From the NCBI GenBank assembly GCA_018056585.1, contig JAGPFK010000033.1:1-9048 (forward strand): a DNA stretch of 9,048 nucleotides. Reading direction: 5' to 3'. This DNA comes from Clostridia bacterium (lineage in GTDB: Bacteria; Bacillota; Clostridia; Saccharofermentanales; UBA5734). The notes beneath the pieces were generated by a model, which did no database searches, was not told where the DNA came from, and saw only the letters and a program-made list of their open reading frames with translations. This document shows positions 1-7,504 of this stretch, one piece after another. A program made the translations under genes and the position numbers. Position 1 is the first letter of the stretch. Every line of letters begins with the position of its first letter.

Positions 1-1043
1 TTCTCTTCTTTGATCGGTTCTTTGTCTGGCTTTTCCAGCTCAGGAGCAATCCCCGATCCGGCCTGCAGCGCGCTTTGAACGGCGTGATAAACGCAGCGAA
101 AAACTTCAGAATCATTCCAGAAACGAACTTCCAGTTTTTGTGGATGCACATTGACATCGACCAGGCGGGTCGGTATTGAAAGGAACAAAACAGCTATGGC
201 ATAGCGGCCTTTCATTAAGCGCGTCTTGTACGCTTCATCCAGCGCCGCCGTGATTATTCTGGACCGAATCAAACGTCCATTCACGAAAACGCATTGTTGT
301 CCGCGGTTACCGCGGGTTATATCGGGGCGGCCAATCAGACCGGAAACACTGACCGGCCCTTCGGTTGCTTCGACAGGCAGGCATCCCTGCGCTGTCTGTT
401 TGCCCAAAACTGCGTAGAGGGTGCTGTGCAGATCATTGTTGCCTGGCGTATGCAAAAGCTCTTGCTGATTGGAAATGAGCCGGAAAGAAACATCGGGCCT
501 GGCTAAAGCCATTTTTTCCACCACATCCGCGACATAGCCTGCTTCTGTGCTGTCTTTACGCAAAAACTTAAATCTGGCCGGTACATTGTAAAAAAGATTT
601 TCGACGCGGATGCGCGTTCCTTCAGAACAACCGATGGGTTGTTGTTCTAAAAGCGCTCCCCCTTCAATGATCACGCGGGTGCCTTGTGTGCTTCCTGATT
701 CCCTCGTTTCGAGTGTGACGCGTGACACGGCCGCAATGCTGGCCAATGCTTCACCACGAAAACCCATGGTCATCAAAGTCGCCAAATCGTCAATCTCCTT
801 CAGTTTGCTGGTTGCGTGACGTCCAAAAGCCAGCAAAGCGTCCGACTCATCCATTCCGCAACCATTATCGGTCACAAAAATGCTTTGAATGCCGCCCTGA
901 TTGATCTCTGTTGTGACAACAGAAGCGCCGGCATCCAGAGCGTTTTCAATTAGTTCTTTTACAACTGAAGAAGGGCGCTCCACCACTTCTCCCGCGGCAA
1001 TGCTGTTAGCGGTTTGTTGATCAAGCTGAATAATCCGGCTCAT
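1..1043 (-). CDS. mutL: DNA mismatch repair protein MutL (N-terminal part; runs off the left edge)
   Basis: MutL is the GHKL-family ATPase that couples mismatch recognition by MutS to later repair steps. About 347 codons are visible, starting at ATG 1043-1041 with MSRIIQLDQQTANSIAAGEV. The GHKL motifs are in order: ELIENALDAGA near residues 30-40 (E30 and N34 match the catalytic Glu and Mg-binding Asn of E. coli MutL), DNGCGM at 59-64, GFRGEAL at 94-100, and a later GTRV. VNVHPQKLEVRF, typical of the transducer domain, lies near the left edge, and the visible part ends in a charged, linker-like stretch (ELEKPDKEPIKEE). The C-terminal dimerisation and endonuclease domain is outside the window, so nuclease motifs cannot be judged. 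The start overlaps the mutS stop as ATGA, and AAAGGGAG lies 6 bases upstream. It is the third gene of miaB-mutS-mutL. In related genomes miaA and hfq often follow, but that is inference here. The reading frame is open to the edge. Confidence 0.97.
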   Translation of the reverse strand, partial: MSRIIQLDQQTANSIAAGEVVERPSSVVKELIENALDAGASVVTTEINQGGIQSIFVTDNGCGMDESDALLAFGRHATSKLKEIDDLATLMTMGFRGEALASIAAVSRVTLETRESGSTQGTRVIIEGGALLEQQPIGCSEGTRIRVENLFYNVPARFKFLRKDSTEAGYVADVVEKMALARPDVSFRLISNQQELLHTPGNNDLHSTLYAVLGKQTAQGCLPVEATEGPVSVSGLIGRPDITRGNRGQQCVFVNGRLIRSRIITAALDEAYKTRLMKGRYAIAVLFLSIPTRLVDVNVHPQKLEVRFWNDSEVFRCVYHAVQSALQAGSGIAPELEKPDKEPIKEE

Positions 1044-1057
1044 CCCTGGCTCCCTTT
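1040..1057 (-). promoter_or_regulatory. mutS/mutL ATGA stop-start overlap with mutL ribosome binding site
   Basis: The mutS stop TGA (1042-1040) and mutL start ATG (1043-1041) share bases as ATGA. The Shine-Dalgarno AAAGGGAG lies at 1057-1050 inside the last mutS codons, 6 bases from the ATG. This fixes the mutL start and suggests translational coupling, so MutS and MutL would be made in linked amounts. Confidence 0.85.
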
Positions 1058-3679
1058 CCCACGTTTGGCTTTTTCATGCAGTTCATTTAAGAGATTCAGC
1101 GCATCGAGCGGTGTCAATTGTGTGATATTCAGTTCACTGAGTTGCTCTAAAATACCATTTGTGTTTCTCAGCGCCTGGCTGGCGCTGAACAGATCAATCT
1201 GTCCATCCATAGGCCTGATATTGCGTTGAATTTTTAATTTTTGCCGGGATCCGAGATCGTCTTCCAACTGAATCAGAATTTCCTGCGCACGCAAAACCAC
1301 TTCTTCGGGTACGCCGGCGAGGCGGGCGACTTCGATTCCATAGCTGTCATCACAGCTGCCCGGCTGTATTTGATGCAAAAAAACGATGCGTCCATCTTGT
1401 TCATGCACCGCCACATGGCCATTAAAAACACCCGGCATCTTTTCTGCCAGATCGGTCAGTTCATGATAATGGGTCGCAAAGAGAGTGCGGCAGCCCAGAT
1501 TGGCCTTGTCAGAGATGTATTCGATGACAGACCAGGCGATGCTCAGTCCGTCATAGGTGCTGGTTCCCCGGCCTATCTCATCAAGAATCAAAAGGCTTCT
1601 GGGCGTGGCGTGATGCAGAATTTCTGATACTTCATTCATTTCAACCATAAAAGTTGACTGACCGCCGGATAGGTCATCACTGGCGCCGATCCGGGTAAAA
1701 ATCCGGTCCACTAGCCCGATGTGTGCAGATTCTGCCGGAACAAAACTCCCGATTTGTGAAAGCAGAACAATTAAAGCGACCTGCCGCATATACGTTGATT
1801 TTCCAGACATGTTGGGGCCGGTCAAAATCATCAGACGGGCATCGGTTCCATTGATATCGGTGTCGTTCGGAACAAATCCGCCGGTCGGCAGCATTTTTTC
1901 AACAACCGGATGCCGTCCTTTTTTGATCTCCAGGGTATCGGATAAATCAACGACTGGACGGCAATAATTTTCCCTGTCGGCCAATTCCGCAAGGCCGGCC
2001 AGAACGTCAAGGGTTGCAAGAGCCTCAGCGGTTTGCTGTAAACTTCGTATATGCTCTGCTGCTGCATCACGGACAGAACAAAAGATCTCGTATTCGAGTG
2101 CTGTCAGTTTTTGTTCCGCACCCAGGATGGTTTCTTCCATTTCTTTGAGTTCGTCTGTGATGTAACGTTCGCTGTTGGCCAATGTCTGCTTTCGTATATA
2201 ATGAGGCGGCACTTGACCCAAATTGGCGCGTGTGACCTCAATGTAATAACCAAACACTCGGTTGTAACCGACCTTCAGGCTTTTAATACCGGTTTTTTCA
2301 CGTTCCTTCGCTTCTAAATCTAAAATCCATTGACGCCCATCGGTTGCTGCGGATTTCAGATGATCAATACGCTCGTCAAACCCTTTTCGAATGAGATTTC
2401 CCTCGTTGAGCACGGCTGGCGGTTCGTCCACCAGGGCGCGTGACAGAAGGTCTTTTAATGAGGGCAAATCGTCAATTTGATCAGATAATTCTGAAATCCA
2501 GGAGTCTGATGCATCCTTGAGATGACACCGGACAAAAGGCAGTTTTTCCAATGTATCCCGTAAAGCCACCAGATCCCTCGCATTGGCATGTCCTAAAGCC
2601 AGCCGGCTGCTCAATCGTTCGAGATCATAAAGGCCCTTCAGGCTTTCACGTAATTCCTGGCGGCGCATAAATTGATCTTTCAGATACGACACAGAATCGA
2701 GCCGTTGGTTGATATCCGCGCAATTCAGTAAAGGCTGTTCCAGCCAGCGACGCAGTAAACGACCGCCCGCAGAAGTTACGGTCCGGTCGATTGCCCATAA
2801 AAGACTGCCGCGCCGGTTTTGCTCGCGAAAGGTTTCGGTTATTTCGAGATTTCTTCTGGCAACCGGATCCAACGTCATAAAGGCATCTGTTGTATAAGGA
2901 GAAACGGGTTTAAGATGATTTGGTTTTACCCGCTGGGTTTCTTCAAGATAAGTTAAAACAGCGGCGGCCGCCTGGCTCCAAAGGGGCTGCTGCCCTTCGA
3001 AAGGCGGCAGCCGTTTGTTGACATTTTCAAGAGAAAAATCGATGTCAGGACGTACTGTTAACACGATGTTATATTGATTAGATAGGATTGATTCTAAGGG
3101 GTCGTCTAAGAAATCCTTCTGTATAAGGATTTCTGAAGGCGCGTAACGAACAATTTCCGCCAGCAGTTTATCGGATGTGGCTCCAGTGATGAAAGCGGTT
3201 GCTTCAAAAGACCCGGTTGTTAAATCACAGGCTGCCAGTCCGTAATAGCGACTGAGTTTATAAATCGCGAGGATATAGTTGTTCTTTTTTTCATCGAGGA
3301 TGGTGGCGTCTGTTACAGTCCCCGGTGTAATCACACGAATGACATCTCTTTTTACGAGATCCTTGGCCAAGGCCGGATCTTCGACCTGGTCACAGATTGC
3401 AATCTTGTAACCACGATGAATCAGGCGGTTGATGTAACTGTCAACCGCGTGGTAAGGTACCCCGCACATCGGTGCACGCTCGCCAAGGCCACAATCACGT
3501 CCGGTTAAGGTCAGTTCCAGTTCACGCGAGGCGATTTCTGCATCCTCAAAAAACAGCTCATAAAAGTCACCCAGCCGGAAAAAAAGCAGGCAGTCAGGCC
3601 ATTGTTTTTTTTGCTTGACATATTGACGCATCATGGGCGTCAATTGATTCAGATCAAGATCTTTTGTTGTCAAGCTCAT
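1040..3679 (-). CDS. mutS: DNA mismatch repair protein MutS
   Basis: MutS binds mismatched or looped-out bases as a dimer and recruits MutL in an ATP-dependent way. The protein is 879 aa, a normal length. The N-terminal mismatch-binding domain has GDFYELF with the Phe-x-Glu pair at F39 and E41. The connector, lever and clamp domains follow. The ABC-type ATPase has Walker A GPNMSGKST at 621-629, signature DLSGGQSTF near 669-677, Walker B LLILDE ending at D700-E701, and the THYHEL histidine region at 736-741. QIDLF at 827-831 fits the QxxLF beta-clamp-binding motif found near the end of bacterial MutS proteins. The final helices, with TPLDALNLLNELHEKAK, match the usual MutS C-terminus. No frameshift or missing catalytic residue is seen, so it should be functional. 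The ATG overlaps the miaB stop by 4 bases, with a strong GGGGGAGG inside miaB. The stop overlaps the mutL start in the same way. Confidence 0.99.
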   Translation of the reverse strand: MSLTTKDLDLNQLTPMMRQYVKQKKQWPDCLLFFRLGDFYELFFEDAEIASRELELTLTGRDCGLGERAPMCGVPYHAVDSYINRLIHRGYKIAICDQVEDPALAKDLVKRDVIRVITPGTVTDATILDEKKNNYILAIYKLSRYYGLAACDLTTGSFEATAFITGATSDKLLAEIVRYAPSEILIQKDFLDDPLESILSNQYNIVLTVRPDIDFSLENVNKRLPPFEGQQPLWSQAAAAVLTYLEETQRVKPNHLKPVSPYTTDAFMTLDPVARRNLEITETFREQNRRGSLLWAIDRTVTSAGGRLLRRWLEQPLLNCADINQRLDSVSYLKDQFMRRQELRESLKGLYDLERLSSRLALGHANARDLVALRDTLEKLPFVRCHLKDASDSWISELSDQIDDLPSLKDLLSRALVDEPPAVLNEGNLIRKGFDERIDHLKSAATDGRQWILDLEAKEREKTGIKSLKVGYNRVFGYYIEVTRANLGQVPPHYIRKQTLANSERYITDELKEMEETILGAEQKLTALEYEIFCSVRDAAAEHIRSLQQTAEALATLDVLAGLAELADRENYCRPVVDLSDTLEIKKGRHPVVEKMLPTGGFVPNDTDINGTDARLMILTGPNMSGKSTYMRQVALIVLLSQIGSFVPAESAHIGLVDRIFTRIGASDDLSGGQSTFMVEMNEVSEILHHATPRSLLILDEIGRGTSTYDGLSIAWSVIEYISDKANLGCRTLFATHYHELTDLAEKMPGVFNGHVAVHEQDGRIVFLHQIQPGSCDDSYGIEVARLAGVPEEVVLRAQEILIQLEDDLGSRQKLKIQRNIRPMDGQIDLFSASQALRNTNGILEQLSELNITQLTPLDALNLLNELHEKAKRGKGSQG

Positions 3680-3697
3680 GTCTGCCAGGCCTCCCCC
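3676..3697 (-). promoter_or_regulatory. miaB/mutS ATGA overlap with strong mutS ribosome binding site
   Basis: The miaB stop TGA and the mutS start ATG overlap as ATGA (3679-3676). GGGGGAGG at 3697-3690, inside the last miaB codons, is the Shine-Dalgarno and sits 10 bases from the ATG. It fixes the mutS start and suggests coupling of mutS translation to miaB. Confidence 0.85.
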
Positions 3698-5157
3698 GTT
3701 CCCACGAGCGAAAATGTTTTGGCTTCGGTAATCCGGACTTTTACAAGATGGCCTTCGAGTGCGTTTTTACGAATGCAGCCCTCAGGAGAAAGCAGTTCGG
3801 CCGGCAGCAGTTGCAAATCCGGGACTGTAAAATTGACCAGCTGATTTTGTGATGTTCTGCCACTGATAACCTTGTCTTCCTTAAGAGATGGGCCCTCCAC
3901 AAGGACATCAACCCATCGGCCTTCAAACCGTTTATTGGCTTCTAATGAGAGTTTGTTTTGCAGCTCAACCAAACGCGCAAAGCGTGCTTTCATCACCTCT
4001 TCATCAATTTGGTCCGGCATTTCAGCCGCCGGCGTCCCGGTACGTTTTGAAAAAAGAAAAGTAAAAGCGCTTTCAAAGCGAGCCTCCCGCATGACATCCA
4101 GCGTGTCTTCAAAATCCTTTTCCGTTTCGCCTGGGAATCCGACGATCAGATCAGTCGAAATAAAAAGATCCGGCATCAAACGCCTGGCCCGCTGAACAAT
4201 TTGAAGGTACTGCTCCCTTGTGTATTGCCGGTTCATCCGTTCAAGGATCCGATTGCTGCCACTTTGCAGTGGAAGATGCAAATGACGTTCAATCGACTCA
4301 TGCTCAGCCATGACGGAAAGGAGCTTTTCAGTGATGTCCTTCGGATGAGACGTCAAAAAACGAATACGATAAAAACCAAGATCAGCGACTGCAGCAAGCA
4401 AGTCTGCAAAATCAATCCGAACCCTTGCATCCTGAATATCCTTTCCATAGGAATTAACATTTTGCCCCAACAGCATCACTTCCCGATAGCCGGAATCCGC
4501 AAGCCCCCGCAATTCATTCAGGATATCTTCCGGCATCCGGCTGCGTTCACGTCCGCGCGTATAAGGGACGATACAATAGGTGCAAAAATTATTACAGCCG
4601 TACATGATCGAGCAAAGCGCCCGAAATCGGCGTTCCCTGCGAATTGGGAGTCCTTCAGCCAAGACATCCTCCTGCCCTGCATCATATTGCTTTTGGCCGG
4701 ATATGAGACGTTGATAGAGCATTTCCGGCAGGCGATGGATATCTTGTGGTCCGAAAATAAGATCGACAAAAGAAAAATAGCGTGTGACACGCGAAACATG
4801 CCCGGGCTGCATCATCATGCAGCCGCACAGAGCAACCATCAAGTCCGGACGTTGCTGGCGCAGATGCTTGATGGCGCCCAGGTTGCCGAAAAGGCGCTCG
4901 TCAGCGTGTTCGCGAACGCTGCACGTATTGAGGACAATAAAGTCTGCTTCTTTCAGGGTTTTCGCCGGCTTGTAGCCTGTTGCTTCAAGGATGCCAGCTA
5001 TCTTCTCCCCGTCATTTTCGTTCAGCTGACAACCATAAGTATGTAAAAAGTAGGATTTTGATTTTCCTGTTTTATGATAATCAGCCTTTAGAATTTGACT
5101 GATCTTTTCCATATATTGCTGTTGCTGCCTGAGCTCAGCCGGCTCAACTCGATGCAC
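3676..5157 (-). CDS. miaB: tRNA-2-methylthio-N6-dimethylallyladenosine synthase MiaB
   Basis: MiaB is a radical SAM enzyme that adds a methylthio group at C2 of N6-isopentenyladenosine 37 in tRNAs reading UNN codons. It is 493 aa. The N-terminal methylthiotransferase domain has the three cysteines of the auxiliary Fe-S cluster: C43 in YGCQLNENDGE, C79 in NTCSVREHA, and C113 in CGCMMMQPGH. The radical SAM CX3CX2C motif is C188, C192 and C195 (GCNNFCTYCIVPYTRGRE). A C-terminal TRAM RNA-binding domain spans roughly 412-490. YGCQLNEND and the tRNA-type CIVPYTRGRERSR favour MiaB over the paralogues MtaB and RimO. The start is GTG at 5157-5155, chosen because GAGGTG lies at good spacing just upstream; the nearby ATG is out of frame. 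About 28 residues precede the first conserved block, a Bacillota-like extension. It is the first gene of the operon with mutS, and the stop overlaps the mutS start by 4 bases. Confidence 0.97.
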   Translation of the reverse strand: MHRVEPAELRQQQQYMEKISQILKADYHKTGKSKSYFLHTYGCQLNENDGEKIAGILEATGYKPAKTLKEADFIVLNTCSVREHADERLFGNLGAIKHLRQQRPDLMVALCGCMMMQPGHVSRVTRYFSFVDLIFGPQDIHRLPEMLYQRLISGQKQYDAGQEDVLAEGLPIRRERRFRALCSIMYGCNNFCTYCIVPYTRGRERSRMPEDILNELRGLADSGYREVMLLGQNVNSYGKDIQDARVRIDFADLLAAVADLGFYRIRFLTSHPKDITEKLLSVMAEHESIERHLHLPLQSGSNRILERMNRQYTREQYLQIVQRARRLMPDLFISTDLIVGFPGETEKDFEDTLDVMREARFESAFTFLFSKRTGTPAAEMPDQIDEEVMKARFARLVELQNKLSLEANKRFEGRWVDVLVEGPSLKEDKVISGRTSQNQLVNFTVPDLQLLPAELLSPEGCIRKNALEGHLVKVRITEAKTFSLVGTGEAWQT

Positions 5158-5163
5158 AACATC

Positions 5164-5204
5164 ACCTCGATAAATGAAATGGTCCGCCCATAAAGCGGAA
5201 CTGT
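5164..5204 (-). other. miaB 5' leader with small hairpin
   Basis: Between the candidate promoter and the miaB GTG there is a short leader. Its first part can fold as TCCGC-TTTATGG-GCGGA (5 base pairs, 7-base loop), followed by a C-rich and T-rich single-stranded stretch and the GAGGTG ribosome binding site. There is no T-run after the hairpin, so it is not a terminator. It may only stabilise the 5' end. No known riboswitch is recognised. Confidence 0.3.
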
Positions 5205-5208
5205 ATCT

Positions 5209-5217
5209 ATGATATCA
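5209..5217 (-). promoter_or_regulatory. Candidate extended -10 promoter for miaB-mutS-mutL
   Basis: On the minus strand the sequence reads TGATATCAT, that is TG-N-TATCAT, an extended -10 element with 5 of 6 matches to TATAAT. The -35 position 17 bases upstream (CTCTCA) is poor, as is common for extended -10 promoters. A start point near 5200 would give a leader of about 45 bases. The TGATATCA core is also a perfect 8-base palindrome. The position in the gap directly upstream of the operon supports the call. Confidence 0.5.
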
Positions 5218-5261
5218 CATAAATGGTCTTTTGAGAGAGAATCAGCGAATAAGCAACAAGA

Positions 5262-5280
5262 CAAAACATCGCATCGCGAT
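5262..5280 (-). terminator. Weak candidate Rho-independent terminator after the CPBP protease gene
   Basis: The minus strand reads ATCGC-GAT-GCGAT and then GTTTTGTCTT: a 5-base-pair stem with a 3-base loop, extendable by two G-T wobbles, followed by a short T-rich tract. It lies 64 bases past the protease stop and upstream of the miaB promoter, so the place is right. The stem is short and the T-run is broken by G and C, so read-through into miaB is possible. Confidence 0.4.
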
Positions 5281-5343
5281 ACATCCGGACGACTAAAAAT
5301 CTCAGCTGTTTACAGTCGGATTCAGATCACGTTTATGCTTCCA

Positions 5344-6219
5344 TTATACTGGGTTTATTTCTATTTTGCTTGCCTCATTTCCTGAAAGCGTGATCTTGAG
5401 CTTCTGCCATTTTACAATGACGGCGATGAGAAATGGCATGATTATAACCAGTGGCACGATAAAAGATTCAAGTACGATTTGCCATTTTGTCAGTATCTCG
5501 CTGCTTTTGGGCAGGAATGCTTCTTTTGACAATAAACTATAAAGTACAAAAGTGGCGCCGTCTATTAAAGAATGGAGAATGATGACGGACCAGAGGCTTT
5601 TTGACTGAAGATACACCAGCGCAAAAAACAAGCCAAGAATAACAGCGGAAATGATCTGCGAGGTGGTAGTCAGGATGGAGGATAAATCATATCCGCTTAA
5701 ATTGACGATATGCATGACGCCAAATAAGACCGATGACCAGATAATGGATTTCTTTACACCGTCCACAGAATAGCCAATATTCTTTATAAAACGTTTGTAT
5801 GTGAAACCTCTGATCAGCACTTCCTCAAATAGTCCCGTTGTAAAAGCGATAAAAACACACGCAAGAAGATAGGATAGATCCGGCGAATGAACATGAGAAA
5901 AGTTACCAAAAAAATTGATTGTGAACATGAACAAAGCGTAAAACACACCAACAAGTCCAGCCCATAGCCCTTTTCCAATCGTGGTTACCGCAAAATCCTG
6001 TTTGTTGAAAACATTGGTTTTTCGCATCACAAGAATAATCGCAATTGAAAGAACAAGCTGAGCGGCCGCATTCGTCCAGCAATAAGCTTCAAGTTGATAT
6101 TCCTTTATATGATCAGCAAAAACGATCCTTGCGAAAAGCGAGACGACCCCGAGAAGCAAGAAAAAGATAACAGCAATGAATACGGTCGTCAAAATGCCTT
6201 TTGTTTCTGCCTTTAACAT
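5344..6219 (-). CDS. CPBP family (Abi/CAAX-like) intramembrane glutamic protease
   Basis: This is a 291 aa, very hydrophobic protein with about eight likely membrane segments (around 10-33, 50-65, 85-104, 115-131, 157-172, 186-204, 210-230 and 250-269). It has the three CPBP motifs in order: FEEVLIRGF with E132, E133 and R137; F166-xxx-H170 in LFGVMH; and H216-xxx-D220 in LHSLID. Family members range from eukaryotic Rce1 CAAX proteases to bacterial proteins tied to bacteriocin self-immunity, membrane protein processing or scaffolding. The substrate cannot be told from the sequence. No bacteriocin or peptide gene is visible beside it, so an immunity role is not supported. The start is ATG 6219-6217 with AAGGAGA 9 bases upstream. 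Its nearest neighbours are 186 and 199 bases away, so it is probably a separate transcription unit. The C-terminus is a polar, cytoplasm-like tail. Confidence 0.9.
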   Translation of the reverse strand: MLKAETKGILTTVFIAVIFFLLLGVVSLFARIVFADHIKEYQLEAYCWTNAAAQLVLSIAIILVMRKTNVFNKQDFAVTTIGKGLWAGLVGVFYALFMFTINFFGNFSHVHSPDLSYLLACVFIAFTTGLFEEVLIRGFTYKRFIKNIGYSVDGVKKSIIWSSVLFGVMHIVNLSGYDLSSILTTTSQIISAVILGLFFALVYLQSKSLWSVIILHSLIDGATFVLYSLLSKEAFLPKSSEILTKWQIVLESFIVPLVIIMPFLIAVIVKWQKLKITLSGNEASKIEINPV

Positions 6220-6418
6220 CCTAATGAATCTCCTTAGAAGTTCGTCAATGTCAATATGGTTGTTACAATTATTTTGTCGATACGGATCATCCTAGTTTTT
6301 TATTGGCATGAATCATCCATTTTCAGACAGAATAAGATTGTGAAAATAGGACAGAGCGTCACACGGACTTGTTGCCAGGACCTTCAATGAATCTCATTTC
6401 AAGATCGAATTTTTATTC
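6220..6418. other. Intergenic gap between DAHP synthase and CPBP protease genes
   Basis: This 199-base AT-rich gap holds the protease Shine-Dalgarno AAGGAGA (6229-6235). I find no convincing GC-rich hairpin with a T-run to end aro transcription and no -10/-35 pair I would call. TTGACA near 6254 is too close to the start codon to act as a -35. An imperfect dyad, ATTTTCA (6319-6325) with TGAAAAT (6341-6347), has a 15-base loop and no T-tract. No short coding frame with a ribosome binding site stands out. Confidence 0.5.
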
Positions 6419-7447
6419 TTACACTTCTTCGGCGATCCTGAGAATCAGATCACGCGTTTCAGCCCAACCCAAACAAGCGTCTGTGATGGAGCAGCCAAAA
6501 ATATGGCCGCCAACCGGCTGGCTGCCTTCAACCAGGTAACTCTCGATCATGAGGCCTTTTACCAATTGACGGATATCAGAAGACAACCGCCTGTTGTGTA
6601 AGACTTCCATCGCGATGCGAGGCTGCTCTGCATATTGTTTATTGGAGTTGGCGTGATTTGTGTCAACCAGGCAGACGGGATTTTGAAGATTCCGTTCCTG
6701 ATACATCTGAAAAAGCAGCTGAAGATCTTCATAGTGGTAGTTCGACTGACATTGACCCTGTTTGTTCACGGCACCGCGTAAAACAGCATGAGAAAGTGGA
6801 TTGCCACTGGTTTTTACTGCATGCCCTTGATAAGCAAAAATATGTATTTGTTGGGCGGCTTCAATGGCATTCAACATGACCCTGAAGTCACCGCTTGTTG
6901 GGTTTTTCATGCCAACCGGCTGGTCCACTCCACTGGCGGTCAACCGATGTTGTTGATTTTCAACAGAGCGCGCACCGACGGCAACATAGCTTAGAATATC
7001 GGCCAGATACGTGTGGTTTTCCGGATAAAGCATCTCATCGGCTGCCGTCAGGCCGGACTCGCGCATGGATCGAATGTGCATGTGGCGAAGCGCGACTAAC
7101 CCGCCGGCCAGATCCGGTTCTTTTTCTGGGTCTGGCTGGTGCAGAATCCCCTTATACCCGGCGCCTGTTGTCCTCGGCTTGTTTGTGTAGATACGCGGGA
7201 TCAGAATCAGCCGATCTTTTACTTTTTCCTGCATTTTACCGAGCCGTTCCGTGTAGGTGCAGACGGCGTCTTCATTATCGGCAGAACAAGGCCCGATCAC
7301 CAGAAGAAAACGGTCGGACTGGCCGGTCAGGACATCACGAATGGCTGCATCTCTTCGCTCTTTGAGCAAAGCCAGTTCCTGTGTCATTGGATACAAAGAA
7401 AGAATTTCTTCCGTTGTTGGTATTTTCCCTAAAACAGTAAAGCTCAT
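6419..7447 (-). CDS. 3-deoxy-7-phosphoheptulonate (DAHP) synthase, class I, AroG/AroF/AroH type
   Basis: The enzyme condenses phosphoenolpyruvate with erythrose 4-phosphate to DAHP, the first step of the shikimate pathway, in the cytoplasm. It is 342 aa, close to the about 350 aa of E. coli AroG, and aligns along its length. The metal ligands are all visible: C54 in GPCS, H265 in NHANSNK, E302 in IESYLVEG and D323 in ITDACLGW (E. coli C61, H268, E302, D326). Substrate-binding residues also match: R92 in KPRTT, K99, R160 in GAR, K181 in MKN and R224 in LRG. The loop after KPRTT is one residue longer than in AroG (GAGYKG against VGWKG). The N-terminal arm linked to aromatic amino acid feedback is present, but which amino acid inhibits it cannot be read from the sequence. 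The ATG has GGTGGGG 8 bases upstream and its own promoter. It appears to be a single-gene unit with no other shikimate gene nearby. Confidence 0.96.
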   Translation of the reverse strand: MSFTVLGKIPTTEEILSLYPMTQELALLKERRDAAIRDVLTGQSDRFLLVIGPCSADNEDAVCTYTERLGKMQEKVKDRLILIPRIYTNKPRTTGAGYKGILHQPDPEKEPDLAGGLVALRHMHIRSMRESGLTAADEMLYPENHTYLADILSYVAVGARSVENQQHRLTASGVDQPVGMKNPTSGDFRVMLNAIEAAQQIHIFAYQGHAVKTSGNPLSHAVLRGAVNKQGQCQSNYHYEDLQLLFQMYQERNLQNPVCLVDTNHANSNKQYAEQPRIAMEVLHNRRLSSDIRQLVKGLMIESYLVEGSQPVGGHIFGCSITDACLGWAETRDLILRIAEEV

Positions 7448-7475
7448 TTTATCATCCCCACCACTTTACTTTGTG

Positions 7476-7504
7476 ATTATAGCATAATCTTCTATCAGGA
7501 TAAA
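7476..7504 (-). promoter_or_regulatory. Extended -10 promoter of the DAHP synthase gene
   Basis: The minus strand has a perfect TATAAT at 7481-7476 preceded by TGC, an extended -10 (TGCTATAAT). A 17-base spacer leads to TTTATC at 7504-7499, a weak -35 with 3 of 6 matches. Transcription should begin near 7469, leaving a leader of about 20 bases with GGTGGGG as the ribosome binding site. The leader is too short for a T-box or attenuator, so any control would have to act at initiation or on the enzyme. Confidence 0.75.

Noticed and set aside
1241..1627. Plus-strand open frame of 128 codons opposite the mutS ATPase region
   Set aside because: It is antisense to the conserved Walker B and C-terminal part of mutS, and its composition is that of a reverse-complement shadow.
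4201..5046. Long plus-strand open frame (281 codons) opposite miaB
   Set aside because: It lies wholly antisense to miaB, which has every conserved motif. The protein has no recognisable domain and there is no convincing ribosome binding site, so it is a shadow frame.
5344..6219. CPBP protease as part of a bacteriocin immunity system
   Set aside because: No leader peptide, double-glycine precursor, ABC transporter or regulator gene is visible in the window.
6319..6347. Dyad ATTTTCA / TGAAAAT as a terminator after DAHP synthase
   Set aside because: The arms are 7 AT-rich bases with a 15-base loop and no T-run on the minus strand.
6223..6395. Ten-base direct repeat AATGAATCTC at 6223-6232 and 6386-6395
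   Set aside because: One copy is part of the protease ribosome binding region, and a single 10-base match in AT-rich DNA is easily chance. There is no attachment-site or insertion-sequence context.
6895..7365. Plus-strand open frame of 156 codons opposite DAHP synthase
   Set aside because: It is antisense to a clear enzyme gene, rich in Arg, Cys and Pro as shadow frames often are, and has no family resemblance.
7444..7455. Mini-frame ATG ATA AAA TGA overlapping the DAHP synthase start
   Set aside because: It has three codons and starts directly after the GGGG of the Shine-Dalgarno, too close for initiation. Most likely a chance ATG.
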